The notes under the pieces were generated by a model. That model saw only the letters and a program-made list of their open reading frames with translations, was not told the DNA's origin and searched no databases. A stretch of 64,000 bases of DNA. Origin: Pseudomonas flavescens (GTDB taxonomy: Bacteria > Pseudomonadota > Gammaproteobacteria > Pseudomonadales > Pseudomonadaceae). The stretch is from NCBI RefSeq assembly GCF_013408425.1, contig NZ_JACBYV010000001.1:3162001-3226000 (forward strand). Reading direction: 5' to 3'. This document shows positions 50,860-58,559 of this stretch, one piece after another. The translations under genes and the position numbers were made by a program. Positions within the stretch are counted from its first letter, which is position 1; every line of letters starts with the position of its first letter.

Positions 50860-51633
50860 ATGCAGCCATGGGTACTGATCACCGGCGCGTCGAGCGGTTT
50901 CGGTGAAGAATTCGCCAGGCAGTACGCACAGCTCGGGCACCGCCTGATACTGGTGGCGCGGCGCCTGGATCGCCTCCAAGCGCTGGCCGAGTCGCTGCGC
51001 CAGCAGCACGGTATCGAGGTCGTGGTGGAACAGGTCGACCTCGCGGATATCGAGGCGGTCCGTGATCTGCATCGCCGTTTGAATCAGCGCGGCATCGAGG
51101 TCGACGTGCTGATCAACAACGCCGGGCACGGGCTCCAGGGCCCGTTCCTGGACGGCCCGCTGGACTCCGCCCTGTCGATGATCGGGCTGGATATCGCCAG
51201 CCTCACGGCCATGACCCACCTGTTCGGCCAGGACATGCGCCGGCGCAAGCGCGGCAAGATCCTGCAGGTCGCCAGCATCCTGGCCTATCAGGGTGTCGAG
51301 AGTTTCGCGGTCTACTCGGCGGCCAAGGCCTACGTGCTTCGTTTCGGCGAAGCCTTGCACAGGGAGTTCAAGGCGGATGGCGTGACCGTCACCACGCTGT
51401 GCCCGGGCATGACCGACACGGGCTTCGCCAGCACGGCAAAGCAACGCATCACGCCAGCCCTGGAGGCCGTGATGATGAAGACGCCGCCCGTGGTGCGCGC
51501 AGGTATTCGCGCCATGAATGGCGGGCGTATCAGCGTGGTTCCCGGTATTGCCAACAAACTGAATGTCGTGTTCATGTGGGCGACGCCGCGCTGGCTTCAC
51601 CAGGCCGTGCTGGCCCGAATAATGGCTGCGTGA
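50860..51633 (+). CDS. SDR-family oxidoreductase, second in tandem
   Basis: A 257-residue SDR: TGASSGFGEEFARQYAQ cofactor loop, LVARRLD (favours NADP), NNAGHGLQG, YSAAK motif and a cytoplasmic C-terminus. It is similar in type to the preceding SDR. This may reflect duplication, although sequence identity looks only moderate. GAGG lies before the ATG at 50860. It precedes an OYE gene, so these may form an aldehyde/enone-handling set under TetR. Confidence 0.87.
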   Translation: MQPWVLITGASSGFGEEFARQYAQLGHRLILVARRLDRLQALAESLRQQHGIEVVVEQVDLADIEAVRDLHRRLNQRGIEVDVLINNAGHGLQGPFLDGPLDSALSMIGLDIASLTAMTHLFGQDMRRRKRGKILQVASILAYQGVESFAVYSAAKAYVLRFGEALHREFKADGVTVTTLCPGMTDTGFASTAKQRITPALEAVMMKTPPVVRAGIRAMNGGRISVVPGIANKLNVVFMWATPRWLHQAVLARIMAA

Positions 51634-51745
51634 TCGTCAACGGTAATAACGAGATAACCCGCTTGGCGTCGCCAATTTTCCAGTTAACCGTACTTGCAGG
51701 TACCGCTGAGCTTTCAGCGGCCACTTATCCCAGATGGAGTGAGTC

Positions 51746-52846
51746 ATGTCCGACGTTCTGTTCAGCCCCTTCAAGCTGAAAAGCCTGGATCTTCCCAACC
51801 GTATCGTCATGGCGCCCATGACCCGTGGCATGGCGCCCGAAGGCATTCCTGGCCAGGCGCATTCCGAGTACTACAGCCGGCGCGCTGCCGGTGGCGTGGG
51901 CCTGATTCTGACCGAGGGCACGGTGATCGACCGCCCGGCCTCGCGCAACATGCCGGGCATTCCATTCTTCCATGGCGATGCAGCGCTGGCTGGCTGGGCT
52001 GAAGTGGCCAAGGCCGTACATGCGGCCGGCGGTCGTATCGGCCCACAGATCTGGCACACCGGCTCGACCCGCTCCCGTGGCGAGTGGGTGCCTGATGCAC
52101 CGGTCGAAAGCCCCTCCGGGCTGGTGGCCCCCGATGATCCGCGCGGCGTGAGCATGACCCTGGAAGACATCGCCGATACCGTGGCCGCATTCGCCAGCGC
52201 TGCGGCGGATGCCAAACGTCTGGGCTTCGACACGGTCGAGCTGCATGGCGCCCATGGCTACCTGATCGACCAGTTCTTCTGGCCGGGGACCAACACCCGT
52301 ACCGATGCCTTTGGCGGTGCGACCATCGCCGAGCGTTCGCGCTTCGCTGCCGAGGCGGTACGCGCCGTTCGCGCGGCCGTTGGGCCGGACTTCCCGCTGA
52401 TCCTGCGGGTCAGCCAGTGGAAACAGCAGGACTACGCCGCTCGCCTGGCGACCACGCCAGAGGAAATGACCGCCTGGCTGGCGCCGCTGGTCGAGGCCGG
52501 CGTGGATATTCTGCATTGCTCGCAGCGCCGTTTCTGGGAGCCGGAGTTCGCGGATATCGACGGCGAACAAGGCCTCAACTTCGCGGGCTGGGCGAAGAAA
52601 CTCACCGGGGCAGCGACCATCAGCGTCGGCTCGGTAGGGCTCGATGGCGACTTCTTCGGCGCCTTTGGCGGCAAGGGCTCCGATGCCGCGGTGCTGGACA
52701 ACCTGCACCTGCGCCTCGAGCGTGAAGAGTTCGACCTGATCGCCGTCGGCCGTGTGCTGATCTCCGACGCACAGTGGGCCAACAAGGTCCGCAACGGTGA
52801 GCCGCTGCCGGGCTTCAATGCCGCCGACCTCGCCACCCTGGCCTGA
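51746..52846 (+). CDS. Old Yellow Enzyme family flavin oxidoreductase (alkene reductase)
   Basis: A 366-residue FMN enzyme. It begins with FSPFKLKSLDLPNRIVMAPMTRGMAP, and has QIWHTGSTRS (FMN contact), LHGAHGYLIDQFFWPGTNTRTD and the C-terminal VGRVLISDAQW. The catalytic HGAHGYL and Tyr/His pair of OYE are visible. It reduces activated C=C bonds of enones, nitro compounds or maleimides with NAD(P)H. GGAG lies upstream of the ATG. It follows two SDRs; a terminator follows it. Confidence 0.9.
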   Translation: MSDVLFSPFKLKSLDLPNRIVMAPMTRGMAPEGIPGQAHSEYYSRRAAGGVGLILTEGTVIDRPASRNMPGIPFFHGDAALAGWAEVAKAVHAAGGRIGPQIWHTGSTRSRGEWVPDAPVESPSGLVAPDDPRGVSMTLEDIADTVAAFASAAADAKRLGFDTVELHGAHGYLIDQFFWPGTNTRTDAFGGATIAERSRFAAEAVRAVRAAVGPDFPLILRVSQWKQQDYAARLATTPEEMTAWLAPLVEAGVDILHCSQRRFWEPEFADIDGEQGLNFAGWAKKLTGAATISVGSVGLDGDFFGAFGGKGSDAAVLDNLHLRLEREEFDLIAVGRVLISDAQWANKVRNGEPLPGFNAADLATLA

Positions 52847-52872
52847 TCGTCGCCGCGCAGTTTGCGCACTTG

Positions 52873-52917
52873 AAACGCCAAGGACCCGCAGCCGACGCTC
52901 CGCGCCCTTGGCGTTTT
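52873..52917 (+). terminator. Rho-independent terminator after the OYE gene
   Basis: AAACGCCAAGG and CCTTGGCGTTT form an 11-bp stem with a 22-base loop and a T-run at the end. It lies 26 bases after the OYE stop. Confidence 0.8.
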
Positions 52918-52996
52918 CCTCTCGTGCCGCGGATGCGGCAATTCACCACGCCGGCTGCACGTGCCAAACCTTACCGCAGTGGTAAAGTTCGGCCCC

Positions 52997-53395
52997 ATGA
53001 AACTCGCCCGCGATGAACGCTCACTGATTGCATGGATGCTCTACGCCAGCGTCCTGTTCAGTCTGTTCGTCTGCGGGATTCATCATGGACAGATGAGCGG
53101 CCTCGCCCTCAGCGGTCTGAACGGTGGCTATTGCGCCTCTGGCAGTGACCACGGCCAGAGCTACGACGACGGCGGTTCCAGCCAGTCTCAGCAAATGAGT
53201 GCGCCGTTCAACTGCCCGCTGTGCTCCTCCTCTTCCCTGGCCGTCGCCGTCAATACCGCCAGCTGGAACATTGGCCATCTGCTCTCGGCACTGCCGTCGC
53301 CAATCGTCGCGCGCAGCCTGGCACAACCGCCACCGCGCTATCTATGGCCCTCCCTGAATCCCCGCGCCTCCCCTTTTCGCCTCCTCGCCGTGTGA
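52997..53395 (+). CDS. DUF2946-like secreted protein
   Basis: A 132-residue protein. The first 30 residues (DERSLIAWMLYASVLFSLFVCGIHHGQ) look like a signal anchor with a following histidine pair. The mature part is Ser/His-rich with a CPLC pair (FNCPLCSSSSLAV). These features match DUF2946, usually found beside metal-related TonB receptors. The start at 52997 (MKLARDER) fits the family better than 52961. It is followed 80 bases later by a TonB receptor, so a shared metal role, perhaps copper, is likely. Confidence 0.75.
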   Translation: MKLARDERSLIAWMLYASVLFSLFVCGIHHGQMSGLALSGLNGGYCASGSDHGQSYDDGGSSQSQQMSAPFNCPLCSSSSLAVAVNTASWNIGHLLSALPSPIVARSLAQPPPRYLWPSLNPRASPFRLLAV

Positions 53396-53475
53396 CCCAA
53401 TCAGCCTGATTCCATCGGCCTGCGCCCGCGCGCGGCCGGGAAACAGCGTCACTTGTTCCGCGTGGAAAACCTTTG

Positions 53476-55554
53476 ATGAACCCAACAGATACCACTCTGC
53501 CGCTACCACTCGCGCGCCATTCGGCGCCAACCGTCATGCTCGCCTGCCTGTTCGCCCTCACGCCGCTGAGCCAGGCCGTTGCCGACACCCGCAGCCCCGG
53601 CGATTCGGTCGTCACCCTGGGCGCGGTCAGCGTCGTTGCCGGGCAAGCCGGCCCGCTGGCCAGCCACAACATTCTCAGCTCGGTCGATGTGCTCGGCGCC
53701 GACATCCTCGAAAAGCAGCCGGTGCAATACAGCTGGGAACTGTTCAGCCGAGCGCCCGGCGTGATGCTGACTCAATTCAATCAGGGCACCACCTCCGGCA
53801 AGCTGTCGTTTCGCGGCTTCAACGGCGAGGGTGAGGTGAATGCCGTCAAGCTGCTGATCGATGGTATTCCCAGCAATACCAACGACGGCAACATGCCCTT
53901 CATCGACATGGTCTTCCCGCTGGAGATCGACAGTATCGAAGTGGTGCGCGGCACCAACGACCCGCGCTACGGGCTGCACAACATCGCCGGCAACGCCAGC
54001 ATCAATACCCGCCAGGGCGGCAACGACGGCAAGTTGCGGCTGCGCTACGGCAGCTTCGACACCCGTGAGCTGCAACTGGTGAAGGGCGTCGAGGACGGCA
54101 ACTGGAGCCAGAACTATTCGTTCAGCTACCAAGGCAGTGAGGGCTACCGGGATCATGCCAAGGCCGAGCGCATGAGCTTCGCCGGCAAGTGGTTCTATAC
54201 CGCAGACGATGACGCCTGGCGTGCCGGTCTGATCGCCCGGCACTACACGGCCGATGCCGACGAAGCGGGCTACCTGAGCCGTGCCGACTCTCGCGAGCGG
54301 CCACGGCAGTCCTATACCAACAACGCCACCGATACCGGTGAGCGGGAAATGAACCAGCTCAGCCTGCACCTGGATGCCAACCTGTCGCAGACCCTGAGTT
54401 GGGCCAGCAAAGCCTATGTGAACACCTTCGAAGACCGCCGCTGGACGCAGTACTGGCGCACCTCGTCGCAACAGGAACGCTACGCCGACGAAACCCAGTA
54501 CGGCGCGCTGAGCAGCCTGACCTGGCGCCCCGAGGTGGAGCATCTGCATGCCTTCGCCCTTGAGGGTGGTGCCGAGGTACAGCGCCAGGAGAACGAAAGC
54601 CTGCGTTACCGAACGCAGCAGCGCAGCCGCGTGGCGCAGACCCGCGATCAGCAGTTCGACCTGAATGTTTACGGCACCTATGTGCAGGCGGTGATCGAGC
54701 CCACCGACACGCTGAAGATCATCCCGGCGTACCGGGTCGACAAGCTGTATGGCGGCTACGTCAATGGTTTGAGCGGTGAGCATGCCGACGTCAACGACTA
54801 TGGCCTGATCAAACAACCGAAGATCAGCGTCGTCTACTCGCCCTGGGAGCAAGCCAGCCTGTACGCCAACTGGGGCCGCAGCTATCAGGTCGGTGTCGGC
54901 TCGGCGGCTTATCGCCTGGCGACCCTCAGCGACGACCTGAAACCCTCGATCAACGATGGCTGGGAAACCGGGATCAAGTTCAAGCCAGCCGCCTGGATCG
55001 ATGGCCGTATCGCCTATTGGGAGCAGAAGGCGTCGGATGAAGTGCAGCGCAAGCTCAACGACGCGGTCGGCGATGCCGAAAACGTCGGCAAGACCCTGCG
55101 CAAGGGTTGGGATCTGCAGCTTAACCTGTACCCCACCGACGCCAGCAGCCTCTGGCTGTCCTACTCGCGGCAGTTCTCGGAGATCCTCGAGCCCAACCCC
55201 AACCTGCCAGCCAGCAAGGGCAAGGAGATGGATCACGTGCCCCATCACCTGTACGCCGCAGGCTCGACCTACCAGCTGACCCCTGAGCTCGAGCTGTCCG
55301 CCTGGCTCAACGGCCAGAGCGACTATTACCTGGAGCGCACCAACAGCACCGGCAAATTCGGCAATTACGTGCTGCTCAACCTTGGGGCGGTCTATCAGCT
55401 CACGCCCACCCTGAGCGTCGACGTGCAAGCCAAGAACATCACCGACCGCTACTACGAATACGCCTGGTACGACGACAGCGCCAGTGTGCAGCAATCGCTA
55501 CACGCTGCCGGCGATGGTCGGGCGGTCTATGCAGGCCTGACGCTGGACTTCTAG
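53476..55554 (+). CDS. TonB-dependent outer-membrane receptor
   Basis: A 692-residue receptor. A signal peptide (TVMLACLFALTPLSQAVA) precedes a plug domain with VLGADILEKQPVQYSWELFSR, FRGFNGEGEVNAVKLLIDGI and IEVVRGTNDPRYG. The 22-strand barrel follows, with a C-terminal region NITDRYYEYAWYDD and terminal Phe (GLTLDF). It imports a metal complex or siderophore across the outer membrane using TonB. Its partner DUF2946 gene suggests copper or a related metal. A long hairpin follows the gene. Confidence 0.9.
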   Translation: MNPTDTTLPLPLARHSAPTVMLACLFALTPLSQAVADTRSPGDSVVTLGAVSVVAGQAGPLASHNILSSVDVLGADILEKQPVQYSWELFSRAPGVMLTQFNQGTTSGKLSFRGFNGEGEVNAVKLLIDGIPSNTNDGNMPFIDMVFPLEIDSIEVVRGTNDPRYGLHNIAGNASINTRQGGNDGKLRLRYGSFDTRELQLVKGVEDGNWSQNYSFSYQGSEGYRDHAKAERMSFAGKWFYTADDDAWRAGLIARHYTADADEAGYLSRADSRERPRQSYTNNATDTGEREMNQLSLHLDANLSQTLSWASKAYVNTFEDRRWTQYWRTSSQQERYADETQYGALSSLTWRPEVEHLHAFALEGGAEVQRQENESLRYRTQQRSRVAQTRDQQFDLNVYGTYVQAVIEPTDTLKIIPAYRVDKLYGGYVNGLSGEHADVNDYGLIKQPKISVVYSPWEQASLYANWGRSYQVGVGSAAYRLATLSDDLKPSINDGWETGIKFKPAAWIDGRIAYWEQKASDEVQRKLNDAVGDAENVGKTLRKGWDLQLNLYPTDASSLWLSYSRQFSEILEPNPNLPASKGKEMDHVPHHLYAAGSTYQLTPELELSAWLNGQSDYYLERTNSTGKFGNYVLLNLGAVYQLTPTLSVDVQAKNITDRYYEYAWYDDSASVQQSLHAAGDGRAVYAGLTLDF

Positions 55555-55560
55555 AGGACG

Positions 55561-55597
55561 GCCATGGCCACGTAGCGACTGCATACGTGGCCATGGC
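55561..55597. terminator. Long hairpin between convergent receptor and thioesterase genes
   Basis: GCCATGGCCACGTA and TACGTGGCCATGGC form a perfect 14-bp stem with a 9-base loop, placed between the ends of two convergent genes. There is no T-run, but it could limit read-through both ways. Confidence 0.65.
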
Positions 55598-55606
55598 GCG
55601 ATGACG

Positions 55607-56158
55607 CTAGCTTGGCTCGCCCTGCTCTTCGTCACGCAACTGGCTGCTCAACCTGTCACAGCTCTCCGACCAGTTGCTCAACCAGTCGGGCAGTGGCGGC
55701 GACTGCTCGGGCAAATTCAGCTCCAGCGCGAACGCTCCTGGCGACACGTTACCGTTCGGCCCGCGGAACAACCCGCGCATGATGACCATGCCCAGCACCC
55801 GGCCATCCTTCACGAAGCGGTGCTCGATAAAGCTCCATTTCTCATCCCAACCCAACATCCGGGTATGAATGTCGAACGATTGGAACAACTTCAGTTCGCG
55901 GCGAAACTTGCCCCATACGTCACCGACGATGGGCAGGGCACGATGCCTCAGGGCAACCCGAAATGCGCCGCTGCGCAGCACGTAATCCATGCGTCCGACA
56001 TCGGCGAGGGTGAAGTAGCGACCGTTGGTGACATGCCGGTTCAGGTCCAGGTCCAACGGCCAGACGCGCATGCGCACCACCGTCGTTTCGAACGCGGAGA
56101 CCGGGCGGCGCCAGGGGCGGCGCAGAAGCATCAGGAAAAGGCGAAACCAGAGATTCAT
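55607..56158 (-). CDS. Thioesterase-like hotdog protein (THEM6/YbgC-like)
   Basis: A 183-residue protein. The segment VWPLDLDLNRHVTNGRYFTLADVGRMDYVL matches the thioesterase-type hotdog motif (D...N.HxxN...), with the likely catalytic Asp and His. The N-terminal MNLWFRLFLMLLRRPW is hydrophobic and could be a membrane anchor. Acyl-CoA or similar thioesters are likely substrates. The gene converges with the TonB receptor; nothing links the two functions. Confidence 0.8.
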   Translation of the reverse strand: MNLWFRLFLMLLRRPWRRPVSAFETTVVRMRVWPLDLDLNRHVTNGRYFTLADVGRMDYVLRSGAFRVALRHRALPIVGDVWGKFRRELKLFQSFDIHTRMLGWDEKWSFIEHRFVKDGRVLGMVIMRGLFRGPNGNVSPGAFALELNLPEQSPPLPDWLSNWSESCDRLSSQLRDEEQGEPS

Positions 56159-56309
56159 GGAGCGAGAGCCTGCACGAACGAAAGAGCGTGCACTGTATGC
56201 GCCGCTCGTCAGGCGAGGTAGCAGCAGAACTGCCTTACTCCATGGGATTTACGCAAACCAAGCCACGCTGAAACGCATGGACTGCAAGCCGATCATCGAA
56301 CAGCTCATG

Positions 56310-56597
56310 CTAGCGGCGACTTCCCAGGCCGGGTGCGGGGCCGGAATGCCGTTCGGGCCATGGCCTGGTCGCTCGGCCAAGGCTGCGAAGCTCCTGCACC
56401 CTTTTGGTCTGGGCGATGAAATCGAGCATCACCGCCTGCACCAATGGCCCATTGGCCAACTGCGCGGTGCTCAGGCACCTGACACCCAAGCACTGGCCTT
56501 CGTTGGACATAGCCGTGAAGCATATGCCCGTAGGGCCTCTTTCGAGGTCCAGCTGGCAGCCCGTTTCCTCGGTAAATCTATTTATATATATGTCCAT
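56310..56597 (-). CDS. Small hypothetical protein with cysteine pairs
   Basis: About 95 residues from the ATG at 56597 (MDIYINRFTEETGCQLDLERG, then TGICFTAMSNEGQCLGVRCLST). It has four cysteines in the first half and a basic tail. A similar short Pseudomonas family seems to exist but I cannot name it. The start is uncertain: no ribosome-binding site is clear, and a GTG at 56648 is possible. It lies downstream of the LOV kinase gene on the same strand, about 105 bases away. Confidence 0.5.
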   Translation of the reverse strand: MDIYINRFTEETGCQLDLERGPTGICFTAMSNEGQCLGVRCLSTAQLANGPLVQAVMLDFIAQTKRVQELRSLGRATRPWPERHSGPAPGLGSRR

Positions 56598-56702
56598 AAG
56601 CTTGTGAGGCGCATAGGCATAAATCGGTTCGCATTGTATCGATACCACTCGTCAGGGGTTCGCTTGCAGCGCCTGCCGGGCCGCTCGGAACCCGAGCGCT
56701 GA

Positions 56703-58307
56703 TCACCCCACGCCCGTGGGCCCCTCGATGACCTGGCGCACCTTGCGAGCGAGGTCGTTCGGCACATAGGGTTTGGAGATCACGTCGAATTCGCTGCCAC
56801 CGGCGTCGGTGCGCTCCAGGGAGTTTTCCGAGTAACCGGTGGTGAGCAGCACCCGTTGGCCGGGCTTGCGACGCCTTGCCTCGCGGGCGAGCATGACCCC
56901 ATTCATGCCACCGGGCATGATCAGATCGGTGAACAACAGGTCGTAATCGGCCGCTTCGAGCATTTGCAAGGCTTCCCGAGCGTTCAGGGCGATCTCTGCC
57001 ACGTAGCCGTAGTCCTCGAGCACCATCTTGGCCAGATCCGCGACATCGGGGCGATCCTCGACGACCAGCACGCGCTCGGTGCCATTGCGCTCGCCGGATC
57101 GCTCTTTCGACGGGCTGTGGATGACCTGACTGTCATCGGCTGGGAAATACAGGCGCAAGGTGGTGCCGACACCCTCCTCCGAATAGATTCTCACGGTGCC
57201 GCCAGACTGCTTGACGAACCCGTAGACCATCGACAGACCAAGGCCGGAGCCTTTGCCTTCCTCCTTGGTGGTGAAGAACGGATCCATCACCCGCTTGCTT
57301 ACGCTCTCGGGCATGCCCATACCATTGTCGGTGATGGCGATGCTCACGTAGCGACCCGGCATCAGCCCGTCATAGGACATGCTGCCCAGGTCCTCGACCA
57401 CCACGTTCTTGGTTTCGATATGAACCATTGGATGGTCGCGCCCTTCGAGAGCGTCGCGCGCATTGATGAGGATATTGAGAAAGGCGACCTCGGCCTGGGT
57501 CGGATCGATCCGGCAATTCCATAGCGAATTTTCCAGCGTCAGGCGCAGGTTCACCCTGCCCAGGGTTCTTTCGCCGAGTTCCTGGAAGCCATTGACCAGC
57601 CCATTGAGATTGAGCACCCGGCCTTCGAGCTTCTGCTTGCGCGAGAACGCCAGCAACTGCTGAGTCAGCGTGGCAGCGCGATCGGCGGCGTTGCGCGCAT
57701 TGTGCACGCAGCGGCGGATGCGATCCTGATCGTATTCGGGTTTGCTCGCGGTGCGATCGAGCACCTCGAGATAACCGATCATCACCTGCAGCAGGTTGTT
57801 GAAGTCGTGGGCGATACCGCCAGTGAGCTGGCCCAGCGCTTCCATCTTCTGCGCCTGACGCAGCCCCTCTTCGGCATCGCGACGACGGCTGATATCGAGC
57901 TGCGAGGCGAAGAAATAGATCAGTTCACCGGCATCGTTGTACACCGGCGAGATGAACAGCGCGTTCCAGAACGTCGAGCCGTCCTTGCGGTAGTTGATCA
58001 GTTCAACGGCTATCTCCTTGCGCTGCGCGATGGCTTCACGCACCTGTGTGACGACGGAACGATCGGTTTCCGGCCCTTGCAGAAATCGGCAGTTCCTGTC
58101 GACGATTTCCTCGACGCCGTAGCCCGTCATCTCGAGGAACGCGTTATTGGCGAAGATGATCGGGTTATCGTCTCTATTCGGGTCGGTAACGATCATCGGC
58201 ATGCGGGTGGTTTCCACCGCAGCGAAAAAGATGTTCTTGCCGGAAGCAGAGATATCGCCGGATGAGGAGTTATCGACCCGAAAGTTCTGTTTACCGCTGG
58301 TAGACAT
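56703..58307 (-). CDS. LOV-domain hybrid sensor histidine kinase
   Basis: A 534-residue cytoplasmic kinase. A PAS domain of the LOV type spans about residues 28-135. Its signature is [12 protein letters not shown] with the photoactive Cys73, and [11 protein letters not shown] supplies the flavin contacts. HisKA follows with His167 in [11 protein letters not shown], then an ATPase domain ([21 protein letters not shown]). The C-terminal receiver has [12 protein letters not shown] with its phospho-acceptor Asp and ISKPY. It is a blue-light-responsive hybrid kinase by family knowledge. The start at 58307 follows AGGTAAAGCCG; the frame is open to 58394 but is not preferred. It is divergent from another hybrid kinase. 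Confidence 0.88.
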   Translation of the reverse strand: MSTSGKQNFRVDNSSSGDISASGKNIFFAAVETTRMPMIVTDPNRDDNPIIFANNAFLEMTGYGVEEIVDRNCRFLQGPETDRSVVTQVREAIAQRKEIAVELINYRKDGSTFWNALFISPVYNDAGELIYFFASQLDISRRRDAEEGLRQAQKMEALGQLTGGIAHDFNNLLQVMIGYLEVLDRTASKPEYDQDRIRRCVHNARNAADRAATLTQQLLAFSRKQKLEGRVLNLNGLVNGFQELGERTLGRVNLRLTLENSLWNCRIDPTQAEVAFLNILINARDALEGRDHPMVHIETKNVVVEDLGSMSYDGLMPGRYVSIAITDNGMGMPESVSKRVMDPFFTTKEEGKGSGLGLSMVYGFVKQSGGTVRIYSEEGVGTTLRLYFPADDSQVIHSPSKERSGERNGTERVLVVEDRPDVADLAKMVLEDYGYVAEIALNAREALQMLEAADYDLLFTDLIMPGGMNGVMLAREARRRKPGQRVLLTTGYSENSLERTDAGGSEFDVISKPYVPNDLARKVRQVIEGPTGVG

Positions 58308-58559
58308 CGGCTTTACCTGTATGACTGTCGCAGCCAGCGAAGCGGCCACTCTGTATAATTCGAGCAAATGGCCATCAAGAAGTTCTACAGGCAATGCTGC
58401 ATGTACAAGTTCGAGCAGCGTATGGCGAACTTATTGGCGACAGACCCTGCAGCCACGAAGTCGGCGGCGGTGCTGCGCTGAAACAATGAACCTGTGAACG
58501 CCAATGCCTCTAATGGCTAACTCCTGGCTGTCGCCCGTCCGCAAGCACAAGGTGCCCTC

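Noticed and set aside
53503..55494. Open frame of 663 codons opposite the TonB receptor
   Set aside because: Antisense shadow of a clear receptor gene, with no ribosome-binding site or motif.
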